Of a stretch of DNA of 64,000 bases, positions 34,444 to 43,927 are shown piece by piece. Under the pieces are notes generated by a model. The model did no database searches. It was given only the letters and a program-made list of their open reading frames with translations, and was not told where the DNA came from. Both the position numbers and the translations under genes were made by a program. The DNA comes from Candidatus Nitrospira nitrosa (GTDB lineage Bacteria; Nitrospirota; Nitrospiria; Nitrospirales; Nitrospiraceae): contig NZ_CZQA01000008.1 of NCBI RefSeq assembly GCF_001458735.1, positions 663,366 to 727,365 on the forward strand, in the 5' to 3' direction. Position 1 is the first letter of the stretch, and every line of letters starts with the position of its first letter.

Positions 34444-35127
34444 CTACTCAGACACAGGGATGAACTGTCGCACCCACGCTCCAAAGCCACCAGGATTCCG
34501 GCTCTGAATGTAGACAACACCCGGCCCACGGAATCGACAGACAAAGCCTTCGCCCGAGGTAAAGCTCGCCACCCATCCCGACGTGGCCTTCTCAATGTTG
34601 TAGGACGTTGTGGTCGACCAGGCGACCAGATGACTGTTGTCCACAATGTATTCCTGGCCTGGCTTCAATTCGATTTTGTGAACGGCCCCAAAGCTGTTGA
34701 GAAGCAGCATCCCCTTCCCACTCATCTTCAGAATGAAGAACCCTTCGCCACCCAACAACCCTCGACTCATACTCTGCATCTGGCTGTCGATGGTCACCCC
34801 ATCCGCCCCGGCCAAAAACCCATCCTTCTGCACCATGTACTCATTGACCCCATCGAGCTCTAAGACAACAATTTCCCCTGGCACCGTCGGAGCCAGCAGG
34901 ACTTCACCGGCACCTCGAGTGGCTTTGAGTGTCTGGAAAAAAAACTTTTCTCCGGTCAGAAACTTTCGTGAGAGGGCTCCCAAAAATCCCCCTTCCATCT
35001 TACTTTCAATGTCGATGGTCGGTGAGCAGGCCACCATCGCACCTGACTCCGCCTTGATTTGCTCTCCATTGCCTAACTCCACACGGGCCATGGGAAACGC
35101 CCCCGGATATAGGATTTCACTCTTCAT
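34444..35127 (-). CDS. AIM24 family protein (TIGR00266)
   Basis: A 227-residue beta-prism protein of the TIGR00266/AIM24 family. Markers are VELGNGEQIKAESGAMVACSP, GGFLGALSRKFLTGEKFF, GLLGGEGFFILKMSGKG and the C-terminal GEGFVCRFRGPGVVYIQSRN. The fold is related to tryptophan RNA-binding attenuation and oxygen-stress proteins, but the function in bacteria is unknown. There is no signal peptide. It is monocistronic, with about 160-210 bp on each side. Confidence 0.88.
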   Translation of the reverse strand: MKSEILYPGAFPMARVELGNGEQIKAESGAMVACSPTIDIESKMEGGFLGALSRKFLTGEKFFFQTLKATRGAGEVLLAPTVPGEIVVLELDGVNEYMVQKDGFLAGADGVTIDSQMQSMSRGLLGGEGFFILKMSGKGMLLLNSFGAVHKIELKPGQEYIVDNSHLVAWSTTTSYNIEKATSGWVASFTSGEGFVCRFRGPGVVYIQSRNPGGFGAWVRQFIPVSE

Positions 35128-35289
35128 TATCTCATCTCCTCTCTATTTTCCTGTCACACATTATGAACGAGGCTGGCCCATGTCTTGATTGTGCACATGC
35201 GCCAAACACCACCTCTTATTGGTCAACTATCCACATCATTCTTACGTGCGTGCTGAGCGGGCAGCGAACATGGGGCACCGGTGACCAAC

Positions 35290-36735
35290 TCACCCCGCGA
35301 TCCACCCATAGACCCGACGACTCGGCTCCGGCCCCTCCTCCAGATAGCTCATGCGGAGCCGGCCCAGGGCGTCACGTGGCACCTCGTGTCGTATCGTCTC
35401 CACATCAATCCCGAACACCGTCGCCGCATTGAGACCAAAGATTCGTTCTTTGACCTGCCTCGTCAGAGGTTGATAGTGGTGTTCTTGGATCAATACCTCG
35501 GGAATCTGGAATCGTCGAAAGGCTTCAATTTGCCATTGAGGTGTTCCATACCAGATCGAATCCGTTCCCCACAAGACGTGGTCAACGCCGAATGCACGAA
35601 TGACCCGTCCCAGCAGGTGCGCACAAATCACAGGATAGGTGGTCACCAACTGAGCGAAGGTCGAGCCCAGCTCCATATAGATATTGGAGATACCAGGCTC
35701 AACTTCCTTCATCCGGCAGAATTCTGTGGTCCATGGAATTTCACCGGTCTTGGCGAAGATCTGTTCGATCGACGTGACACCTCGGAGACCCGAGTGATAC
35801 ACCAAAAAGTTAAGATCGGGAAAGTCTTTGGCCGCCCGAATCAAATCTCTCGGATGATTGTAGTCCGGCACAGGACCCAGTGGGAGTCCCTTGTGGACAC
35901 AGATTCGCTTGATGCCTAGTTTTCTCGCTTGCTCCAGCATCGGATAGGCGATCCGTTCATCATCCATCCGCCAGCCTCGGTCGAATCCCTTCGGACAGGA
36001 TCCGGTGTAACACTTCCAGGCCTCGACCTTGAGCGTCTCGGCTTGCATGGCCATGAAATCCAAATCGGCAACACCCAACTGGGGCGTCACCAGACCATGG
36101 GCCAACATCCGCTGTGAGCCGGCTAACCGATTAACCTCGTCTCGGATGTGGGCCATTTCCTTTGGCGGGACAACGGCTTCTTGTGGATAGGGCCCAGGCG
36201 GTGTACTGATCAGGCCAATCGCGGTTTCGCTGTCAAAAAAGACTTCCTTGATGAAATTCTCCCAGGACAAGTCATCGAGGGTACCCCGATCACCAGCCAA
36301 TCGTGGATTGAGCCCGGACTCACGGATGGACCGCCGTAACGACAGTAACGCGTGCTTGGACACGGCACCTTTGCGATTCGCTTCCGCATCAGTAGGGTCA
36401 TAGCCGGATCCGACATAGTGCGTTTGTACGTCGAAGATAAAATAGGGAGCGCCCTGTTGCTCCGCGAACGCGGCGGTCTCGAAGAGCTCGATTTCTTCAA
36501 TATTAAAAAATCTGCCGAATGCGGTGTTCATGGCCAACAGCGCCGCAGCCATTCCACTGGTTGCGTTCAAGAACTCTCGCCTGGTCACTCCGCTACGAGT
36601 CACCGCTCGTTCTATCAGGCCCTCGGCTACTCGCTCGACACGGTGCTGCCGCCTCGTCTGAGGAATGGGGCGGAACTCTTCGTTCGAAACGATCTGCGTC
36701 GGAATCCGAGTCGGACAGACCGTACCCTTCTTCAC
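35290..36735 (-). CDS. Tat-exported amidohydrolase-family protein
   Basis: A 481-residue protein with a twin-arginine signal (TRREFLNATSGMAAALLA) preceded by about 50 residues. The mature part is an amidohydrolase_2/ACMSD-like TIM barrel: LNFLVYHSGL and LWGTDSIWYG supply a metal His and Asp. The first strand reads FDVQTHYVG, where the usual DxHxH has Gln in place of the first His, so metal binding may be altered. The GTG at 36735 gives the longest frame; the Tat motif would be closer to the N-terminus if translation began later. The substrate is unknown. Confidence 0.75.
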   Translation of the reverse strand: MKKGTVCPTRIPTQIVSNEEFRPIPQTRRQHRVERVAEGLIERAVTRSGVTRREFLNATSGMAAALLAMNTAFGRFFNIEEIELFETAAFAEQQGAPYFIFDVQTHYVGSGYDPTDAEANRKGAVSKHALLSLRRSIRESGLNPRLAGDRGTLDDLSWENFIKEVFFDSETAIGLISTPPGPYPQEAVVPPKEMAHIRDEVNRLAGSQRMLAHGLVTPQLGVADLDFMAMQAETLKVEAWKCYTGSCPKGFDRGWRMDDERIAYPMLEQARKLGIKRICVHKGLPLGPVPDYNHPRDLIRAAKDFPDLNFLVYHSGLRGVTSIEQIFAKTGEIPWTTEFCRMKEVEPGISNIYMELGSTFAQLVTTYPVICAHLLGRVIRAFGVDHVLWGTDSIWYGTPQWQIEAFRRFQIPEVLIQEHHYQPLTRQVKERIFGLNAATVFGIDVETIRHEVPRDALGRLRMSYLEEGPEPSRRVYGWIAG

Positions 36736-36873
36736 GATGTGACCGCCTCAACTGATGGTGGTACGTACTCCATGGCCGTCCTTTCACGGTGAGCAGACCG
36801 CTGATTGTGTGAAATACTTTCCGCACTGTCAAGGGAGCGTCGATGAGGCAGCCCAGGAGTAGTCGGACCAGAC

Positions 36874-39800
36874 CTATTTCGATTTCGATGAAGAGGCGGA
36901 GGATTTCGCCTGGCTGGCGGAGGTATATGTGCCAGGAAGCTCTACGACCACATCGACTTGTGGATCTGCATCTTGATCCTTCCCATCGTGGCCGACACTG
37001 TAAAGTAGACCCTTTTTCTGATTCACCAACATCGGGAGGCCCGTATAGGGATCGTAGAAATTCTGCCCAGCTTTGGCGATCTTGTTGGGAAGATCACCCT
37101 CTGAAGATCCGCGTCGCAACCACGCCTGTAAACTCGCCAACCTGAGATGGGCATCTGTATCCACCATCATTCCGTTGTACACATCCCATGCGGGCAGCGG
37201 GGCAATGCCGACCAGATTCTCAATCGGGTTGGCAAGATAATCCATCACACCAGCAGCAGGAAAACGCACATAGTCTTTCCACTTCGGTAGGGAATCATAA
37301 TGCTTCTCTCCGGTGACTTGGTACGACGCTTCGTAATACTTGGCATAGTCATTGAGCCGGCGCTGTTTCGGTAAAGGCAGTGCCGATACCACCATCGCGG
37401 AGATTGCCTGACCTTCAGCTCTCGCAGCCTTCAACTGACTCTCGTAGGTCTTCCCAGCCGAAACTAGTTCGCTTTGCATCGGCCACCGCAACGACAGCTC
37501 GGCTTGGTCAAGAGGTCGTACAAACTTAGTGATGCGCCCTAGATGTTTTGTGTCGAAATCCGAACGGACGAGCAAACCCGAAGCGAGGACAATGTCGTCG
37601 TTGATCGCTTGCAGCGCCAACATTTTCACAGGAAGCGTCCGTGCCTGGCTCAGTACGACGCGCCACATCTCCATGTCGGTTTCAAGCCGATCAACCGCAA
37701 CGTCCGTCCCTTGTACGAATCCATCGGCTACATGCAGTTGGTGGGCAAACACCATCGCCTCGCAGGGTGGATGGGCAGGTTGACCGTAGCCCCAGTCTTC
37801 GAATGGAAGCTTTTGCCATTGACGATACCGGTCAAGCGTCGCCTGATGTCGGCTCCCCCATCCTTGGATGGTCCCCTGATTCGACTTGAACTGGCCAATT
37901 GGGTCCGATCCTCGAACCCATCCACGCATGGTGCTGCCTGACGCGCTCGACCGATCACCTGTTTCTGCCCCAGGAGTTCCGAAGCAATCCAATGCGGTTG
38001 TGTGGTCTCCGATGGCCGATTGCCCCTCACCCCCAGCGCGTAGAGGATCTTGCCCCGCTGGGGCATCGATCCCAAGCAGTAGCGTGTACGCATTCTTTTG
38101 AGCCCCAAAGATGGTCTGTTGCGGCGTCGTCGTAAAACTCTGAAAAGTCGGTGACGGCGGTTCTTCCATGATCATCCATGTCAGGGCCAGCGCTCCAAGA
38201 CCAAGCGCGGCACAGACCCCGATCAGCAGCGTCAACCCGACCGCAGTCCTCACGATGGCCTGAGTGGTCGAGAAGCAGTTACGCAGGAAGCCCAGGATCG
38301 CTATTCCCAGCCCATTTACAATTGCCGTCGATCTTTGTCTCTGTGCCGGTTCCTCAGCACGCGTTCTCGCCTCCGACGCCCTCTTGATCCTCGAAGATTC
38401 GACGAACGCGGCATCAGTCTCGTGAGCCGCCGGCAGTGGCTGGCTGACTTCCTGCCGCTCAAGAATCGCCGGGTCCGTTGGGGTGACGGAGATCGCACCA
38501 GGCTCTTGACCTGCCTGCATCCAGTCATCAGCCTCCATCCGCTCTTGTTGAGCATGTATGGGCTCAGGAATCGGAGAGCGTGCTTGAACATTCATCACCG
38601 CTGGAGACTGATCGTCGAGAAGCAACGCCCTTGATGCTTGCGGAGTCTCGGGCAAGCCCCTACCATCGTCTACAATGGACTCCGTTGCGCGTGGTTCGAT
38701 GGGAGCAGGCTCAACAGCTCGAATGGTCTCGCTTTCCTCGGGAAGGGCCTTGTTGACAGGTTGAGAATCAGGCGTCTGGAGTTCCGCCTCGGGACCTTGC
38801 TCAATCTCCTCAGTCACGGCACTGGGGTGGGGCTGCTCTTGCTTGATGGAAAACTCGGTCGGGTTACCATGAACTTCGTGCTGATTCACGACCGAGTCTA
38901 GACTCGAGTCCTTGGTACAGGCTTGAGCTGGAGATTCCTGTGAGGGAATCGATACCACATCGTCGGTCTGCGATGATTGTACGAGGGAGAACAACGGCGC
39001 TGACTCCGCGATCTGCACTGTACCTTGGTCCGTCACGGATGGCTCGCCCGTCTCCACGGCAGAATCGTGCCCTTCCTCTGAGATCACGACCGGGCCATCT
39101 TGTGCAAACGTAAATGTGTCAGGCTCTGGAGCAGGACTCTTGGTCAATGGTGAAGGCGGCAGTTGACTCTCACAAACTTGTGGCGAGCTGTCTGGCTTTT
39201 GTGGTTGCTCCACGGATTGTTCGAGGTGCTCTGCCACAATTGGAGGATCCATCTCGACGGAAGGGATCGACAGCACCGATTCCTGCACCTGATCCCATGG
39301 CATTGGTGCAATCGGCGATTTTGCCGGCTCTTCATCTTTTCCCTGAGCTTCTTTCTCTTCCGTTGGAATCTCTGTTCCGGATTCCTGTATGAGCTGGTCC
39401 TGTGGGATTGGAACAGGGGGAGTGTCTGTAACAATCTTATCCAGGCGAGCCGGCGCTGGGCACGTTGACTCATCCTTTGGAGGAGATTGCTCCCCGAACT
39501 TCCAGGCTGTATCAAAGACGGATTTCCATGAAAACCCTGGTTGCTTCCAAGGCTGAGCTGTTTCATCGACCGCGACTGGTGCTGGAGCGATTGGCGAATC
39601 GGTAGAGCTGGCGGTCTCCTCTGGTTTCAGCGGCTCGACTTGGTCAGTCGAACGAGAGGCTTTCTCGTTGCTTGAGACCAGTATCGACGCTGAAAGTGAT
39701 GCCTCTGTCCTAACAGATGGGATGGGCTCTTTGTCGGTCTCAGACTGAGGTGGCAGACTGGGCTCCACCATATCTGCGGAGAAACTGCCCGAAGGGTCGA

Positions 39801-40965
39801 CTGCCTGTTCAGAATCCACCCTCGTCGCTGTCGATGCGGGAGAGTCCTTTATTACAGCCGTTGTCTCTGCAATTCCAGATGGCACCAGCTCCGGTGCCTG
39901 GAGCGTGGCAGAATCGGTATCCACCGCATCTCGATGAGTTTCAGGTGGTGCCACTGCGATCTCTACGGTGGAATCTACGGAGCTGAGCGAAGAAAGGGAA
40001 TCGCCAGCCACCTCCTGCTCTCTGATCTCCGGTATAGTCGAGACCTGTCCAGCCTCTGGGATAGAGTCTTCGGCCTGTCGATTAGTTTGAGCGTTGATGC
40101 CCGTAGGTTCTGCCTCGGCAGGTGGAAGCTCTCGCGACTGGTCTAGACTGTGGTCGCAAGACTGAGCGTGTTGCAGAGAATCAGCACCGCGGTCTGATTG
40201 CGCAGCTGGTTGTTCACTTTCACCTGGAGACGACGTTGCACCCGATGGCCCCACCCCCTCAGGGGAAACGTGGACGTCCCATGGCATCACTCCAGCCGCT
40301 CCAGCAGGAGCGATCTGTTCCCGTGAATCTTCGTCAAGAAGGTCTTGATGTAGGGCAGTGTCGGTCCTGTGGACACTCGGTTGACGTGGCACTAACTGGC
40401 CGGTTTCCGCATCAAAAAAGGAAGCCAAGCGAAACGCCACAGGGCTCGCCGGGGCTAGTTCGCGTATTTTTGAATAGAGTTGCCCTGCATGATCCGGACG
40501 TTCGGGATCCGGGTCTTCAATTAAGATATCGACGGCCTTTCCGTACTCTTCAACGGCTTCAAGGACATTTCCCTTTTCTTGATAGATGGTCCCAAGTTTT
40601 TCAAGGTAGGGCACACAGCGCGGACCGGCGGCGAGGTACTCACGGAGTAAGGATTCTGCGAGCCAGTAGTCTTGGCGCTGAAAGGCTTCGGCAAGTAGGG
40701 TGTCGAACGCTTCTCTCGCCGGAATGAGGCTTCCTAGTCGAAGATGGAGGGTCGCGAAAAGCCGTCGCGCCTCCATATTCACTGGGTCGAGAGCCAGCAG
40801 TTCCTTGAGCGCAGCGGATGACCGGCCATACTTCCCTGCGTTCATTTGGGTGATCGCCTCTTCCAGCAGTGCACTCTTCCTGCTGTAGCCGACCACCCCA
40901 CGCTTCGGCGTACGGATCGTCTCTGTCTTATCTGATTTTATTGAGGGTTTCTTATTCCAACGCAC
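36874..40965 (-). CDS. Giant TPR / low-complexity / transmembrane protein
   Basis: A 1363-residue protein starting with GTG. Residues about 30-180 form TPR-like helices (AALKELLALDPVNMEARRLF, LEKLGTIYQEKGNVLEAVEEYGKAVDIL). Residues about 200-900 are low complexity, rich in Ser, Pro, Glu, Thr and Gln, with repeated short acidic phrases. A TM segment lies near 905-937 (TAVGLTLLIGVCAALGLGALALTWMIM). The 425-residue C-terminal domain, probably periplasmic, ends with YDPYTGLPMLVNQ and LLYSVGHDGKDQDADPQ. That phrase is shared with pseudopilin-like and type II secretion-related proteins. It is divergent from a secretin gene, so a secretion or pilus assembly role is plausible. I do not recognise the whole family. 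Confidence 0.8.
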   Translation of the reverse strand: MRWNKKPSIKSDKTETIRTPKRGVVGYSRKSALLEEAITQMNAGKYGRSSAALKELLALDPVNMEARRLFATLHLRLGSLIPAREAFDTLLAEAFQRQDYWLAESLLREYLAAGPRCVPYLEKLGTIYQEKGNVLEAVEEYGKAVDILIEDPDPERPDHAGQLYSKIRELAPASPVAFRLASFFDAETGQLVPRQPSVHRTDTALHQDLLDEDSREQIAPAGAAGVMPWDVHVSPEGVGPSGATSSPGESEQPAAQSDRGADSLQHAQSCDHSLDQSRELPPAEAEPTGINAQTNRQAEDSIPEAGQVSTIPEIREQEVAGDSLSSLSSVDSTVEIAVAPPETHRDAVDTDSATLQAPELVPSGIAETTAVIKDSPASTATRVDSEQAVDPSGSFSADMVEPSLPPQSETDKEPIPSVRTEASLSASILVSSNEKASRSTDQVEPLKPEETASSTDSPIAPAPVAVDETAQPWKQPGFSWKSVFDTAWKFGEQSPPKDESTCPAPARLDKIVTDTPPVPIPQDQLIQESGTEIPTEEKEAQGKDEEPAKSPIAPMPWDQVQESVLSIPSVEMDPPIVAEHLEQSVEQPQKPDSSPQVCESQLPPSPLTKSPAPEPDTFTFAQDGPVVISEEGHDSAVETGEPSVTDQGTVQIAESAPLFSLVQSSQTDDVVSIPSQESPAQACTKDSSLDSVVNQHEVHGNPTEFSIKQEQPHPSAVTEEIEQGPEAELQTPDSQPVNKALPEESETIRAVEPAPIEPRATESIVDDGRGLPETPQASRALLLDDQSPAVMNVQARSPIPEPIHAQQERMEADDWMQAGQEPGAISVTPTDPAILERQEVSQPLPAAHETDAAFVESSRIKRASEARTRAEEPAQRQRSTAIVNGLGIAILGFLRNCFSTTQAIVRTAVGLTLLIGVCAALGLGALALTWMIMEEPPSPTFQSFTTTPQQTIFGAQKNAYTLLLGIDAPAGQDPLRAGGEGQSAIGDHTTALDCFGTPGAETGDRSSASGSTMRGWVRGSDPIGQFKSNQGTIQGWGSRHQATLDRYRQWQKLPFEDWGYGQPAHPPCEAMVFAHQLHVADGFVQGTDVAVDRLETDMEMWRVVLSQARTLPVKMLALQAINDDIVLASGLLVRSDFDTKHLGRITKFVRPLDQAELSLRWPMQSELVSAGKTYESQLKAARAEGQAISAMVVSALPLPKQRRLNDYAKYYEASYQVTGEKHYDSLPKWKDYVRFPAAGVMDYLANPIENLVGIAPLPAWDVYNGMMVDTDAHLRLASLQAWLRRGSSEGDLPNKIAKAGQNFYDPYTGLPMLVNQKKGLLYSVGHDGKDQDADPQVDVVVELPGTYTSASQAKSSASSSKSK

Positions 40966-41587
40966 GGATTAACCTTAGCAGATCTCCAGTACCTAAGAGC
41001 CCAATGGACGCTCTTCCGAAGTCTCGCACTTGATCTCCCCATCAGGCCTAAGACCGAAACAATGATGCTCGGGAGTCAGAAGCCGTAGATATTCAACAAG
41101 CAGCCTTGTAACCTATTGATATCAAATGACCTGACTGCTTTCTTCCTTATATTTTTTGTCTGTGACTGCGTTAGCACCAGCGCGCCCACTACTGGTTTCC
41201 GGTACGAACAACGGACGTCCGGGCCCTACCTGCGCCAGTCGGCTCAAACGAGTCGCTCCTTGCTCTGTTCCTATACCCATCCTTTTCAATTGATTATCGG
41301 CTTTTTCATGAGATTCATTAGTTTAGGGAGTACAGACAAGACACTGCCACCTACTCCGTTTCGGTTGAACAGACAAGGGCTTGGAGATGCTCCACATCCC
41401 AGTTGGAGAGCTGGCAAATACGAGTATCAAGCTCGGACTACCACAAAATGTAATCCTGGTTGTGTCCTTGGATCTGCCTATGGTACGGTCAAACACAGTT
41501 GCTCACTTTCAGGAGAACCAGGGAATTCCTACCTCCATCGTGCAATTTCATCCACGCCTCCCACGTGTTTTACCTACTGCTAGATGG
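40966..41587. other. Divergent intergenic region
   Basis: About 620 bp between the TPR/TM protein and the secretin. The secretin frame remains open back to 41381 (TTG), so a longer N-terminus is formally possible. The AT-rich patch at 41140-41160 may be part of a promoter. No RNA gene is seen. Confidence 0.35.
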
Positions 41588-43126
41588 ATGGGCACCTATC
41601 TGGTAGCGGCGGTCCTCTGCTGGTCGGCGCTCCTTCCACTCGATCTGTTCGCCCAAGGAACGGGCTCGCAACCGGCCAAGATCTCTCTGGATTTCAACGA
41701 AATTGATATTCCTGTCTTTGCCAGGTTCATTGGGGAGCTCACCGGCAAAAACTTCGTGCTGGACGAAACCATCAAAAAGCAAGGGGGAAAGATATCGGCA
41801 TTTTCCCCAACCAAAGTCTCTCCAGACCAGGCGTTCAGCATGTTTGTGGCGGCACTCGAAGCGGCTCGCATCGCGGTCGTTAAAAAGGATGGCAACCTCT
41901 ATCAAATCGTGCCGATGGGTGATCTCCCGCCTGAGCGGGGGGTGTTTGTCTACAAGCTCAAACACGCCAACGCCACAGATCTTGCTGCGGTTCTTACCAA
42001 TTTAGTGGCCCGCTCTCAAACCGTGGCTCAAATCACACCCGGCGTTCGGCCCCCGATCAGGCCGCTGACGGAATTTGAAGCTCCTGTCCAGGTGTTTGCC
42101 GATAAGGCCACGAACTCAATTATCGTTAGCTCAACCAAAAATGCATGGACTCACATCCATGCCGTGATTCATGACTTAGACATCCGGCGTAAACAGGTCT
42201 TTGTTGAAGCCGTAATCTTGGAGGTTCAAGTTGACCGCTTACGGCAAATCGGCACCGACCCAACTCAGGTATTAGGCGCGGGAAAGTCTGGATTTCTGCA
42301 AGGGATCGGTGGATTCAACCGAGCGCCAGAGGAACTCGCGTCCGTTGCGCAAGCCATCAGTGGTGTGGCGGCAGGTGGGGCGACCGGCGGCGCGGTGACC
42401 GTACTGAACACCGTGAATGTACGGGCATTTATGAACCTTCTGATGAACCTCACCGATACGAACATCCTTTCCACCCCTCAGGTGCTGGCCGCCGATAATC
42501 AAAAAGCGAAGATCGTGGTCGGTGAAAATCGACCATTCCCAACCGGGCAAGCCCAAGGCATCACGGGTGGAACATTGGTGACGATCGAACGGAAAGACGT
42601 CGGCGTGACCTTGGAGTTAACTCCCCAAGTGCTTGAAGATGACCTGATCCGGCTGGAAATCAAGCAAGAAATTACCGCGATCGCGGAGAATGTCGCTCAA
42701 ACGATCGGGGCAGGCTCAGCCAGCATCCCCGTCGGCCCCACCACCACCAAGCGCTCCATGGAGACGACAACTATCGCTCAAGACCAACAGACACTCGTTA
42801 TCGGGGGGTTAGTGCGCGACAACATTACACTGAGCGAAAAGAAGATCCCTCTCTTAGGCGATATTCCATGGCTGGGGTGGTTGTTTAAGTCACAGAATCG
42901 CCAGACTGAGAAATTGAACCTGCTTGTCTTTTTGACCCCGCATTTGATTCGAGACGACGCAGACATGGCTGAGCTCAACGCGAGAAAAGCACGAGATGTC
43001 AATTCCTTACAGCGTGACAATCGGATTGAGGAACCGACAAGACTCAAGCAAGATATGCTTGAGCGCCTCGAGCCTCCTGCGGTTATGCCCCAAGGCTCCC
43101 CTAGTGACAAGCCCAGCAGACCCTAA
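41588..43126 (+). CDS. gspD: Short GspD/PilQ-type secretin
   Basis: About 512 residues with a signal peptide (MGTYLVAAVLCWSALLPLDLFA). N0-like domain: LDFNEIDIPVFARFIGELTG. N1/N3-like repeat: FVYKLKHANATDLAAVLTNL through VFADKATNSIIVSST. The secretin core runs from KQVFVEAVILEVQVDRLRQIG through LTDTNILSTPQVLAADNQKA, VGENRPF and TTIAQDQQTLVIGGLVRD to IPLLGDIPWLGWLFKS. It is shorter than typical GspD (about 650 residues), with only two periplasmic N modules. No other gsp or pil genes are next to it. The start is uncertain because the frame extends to 41381. Confidence 0.88.
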   Translation: MGTYLVAAVLCWSALLPLDLFAQGTGSQPAKISLDFNEIDIPVFARFIGELTGKNFVLDETIKKQGGKISAFSPTKVSPDQAFSMFVAALEAARIAVVKKDGNLYQIVPMGDLPPERGVFVYKLKHANATDLAAVLTNLVARSQTVAQITPGVRPPIRPLTEFEAPVQVFADKATNSIIVSSTKNAWTHIHAVIHDLDIRRKQVFVEAVILEVQVDRLRQIGTDPTQVLGAGKSGFLQGIGGFNRAPEELASVAQAISGVAAGGATGGAVTVLNTVNVRAFMNLLMNLTDTNILSTPQVLAADNQKAKIVVGENRPFPTGQAQGITGGTLVTIERKDVGVTLELTPQVLEDDLIRLEIKQEITAIAENVAQTIGAGSASIPVGPTTTKRSMETTTIAQDQQTLVIGGLVRDNITLSEKKIPLLGDIPWLGWLFKSQNRQTEKLNLLVFLTPHLIRDDADMAELNARKARDVNSLQRDNRIEEPTRLKQDMLERLEPPAVMPQGSPSDKPSRP

Positions 43127-43432
43127 CCCTCCTGGTTCATAAGCGCTTCTGGCTACCACCATATCCACCGCTCGTTCTTCGCAAAGCGTGAGCTGGCGAG
43201 AGGCTTGTACGACAAGTTGCAAGGCCGCAGATCGAGATCCTGCATCACATTGAATATATTGACTATTTGTAGAATTAAAGCACGAATCAGATGGCGAGAG
43301 ATCAGCCCCCGTAGCCCAATAGTGAGCATTGGACTAGTCCGAAGCCCCTCCTCAGAGGAATGGTACCTTGCTCTCCGCCTGGCTATGCTGCATCCCTACA
43401 GAGACTGATAGAGCAGGAAGGAGGCTAAACCA
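43127..43432. other. Intergenic, no gene seen
   Basis: About 305 bp between the secretin and PilZ genes. No coding frame or RNA gene was recognised. Confidence 0.35.
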
Positions 43433-43786
43433 ATGGCTAATACGATTGTGAACTGGCGAATTCATCATCGGCTTTCCGTTGCCTATCCGGTCATCTTCGG
43501 AGGAGCCCCATTTGTCGGAGAAGGAACCATCTCAAATATCTCCCTAACCGGCTGTTCCGTAAACTGCGGCCGGACGGTCTTAATGGGTAGCTATATTAAA
43601 CTGAGCGTCTTCCTACCTAGCCCGACATCGTCTTTGTTCATCGAGCTCGGGAAAATCCGATGGGTACAGGACCAGACATTCGGTGTGGAATTCATCCGTG
43701 TGCCGACACTCACTCGCCACCGACTAGACCGAGTCGTGTCACAAGAACTGGCCCTAGAGACACACCTCCTGTCAGTGCCCGCCTAA
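43433..43786 (+). CDS. PilZ-domain protein
   Basis: A 117-residue single PilZ domain. The c-di-GMP motif is RIHHRLSV (an RxxxR form) followed by ISNISLTGCSV (D/NxSxxG form), then IRWVQDQTFGVEFI. PilZ proteins bind cyclic di-GMP and regulate motility, pili or exopolysaccharide. An AAGGAGG site lies 8 nt before the ATG. The gene follows the secretin on the same strand with 300 bp between, so it may tune a related surface system. Confidence 0.85.
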   Translation: MANTIVNWRIHHRLSVAYPVIFGGAPFVGEGTISNISLTGCSVNCGRTVLMGSYIKLSVFLPSPTSSLFIELGKIRWVQDQTFGVEFIRVPTLTRHRLDRVVSQELALETHLLSVPA

Positions 43787-43866
43787 GCTTCTTTGGTACC
43801 CACTCCCGCAGTCTGGCTATTTGAGAAGGAAAGAACAGTAGAGAAGAAATGTCGGGGGTTGATAAG

Positions 43867-43912
43867 CAGCCACACAGCCAGCCTTCCACTCAAAGGTCAA
43901 GCTGTGTGGCTG
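43867..43912. terminator. Hairpin terminator, convergent
   Basis: An 11-bp perfect stem CAGCCACACAG/CTGTGTGGCTG with a 24-nt loop lies between the PilZ gene and the convergent beta-barrel cluster. It is followed on the minus strand by pyrimidine-rich sequence. Confidence 0.7.
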
Positions 43913-43927
43913 ACATTGTGAACTGCC

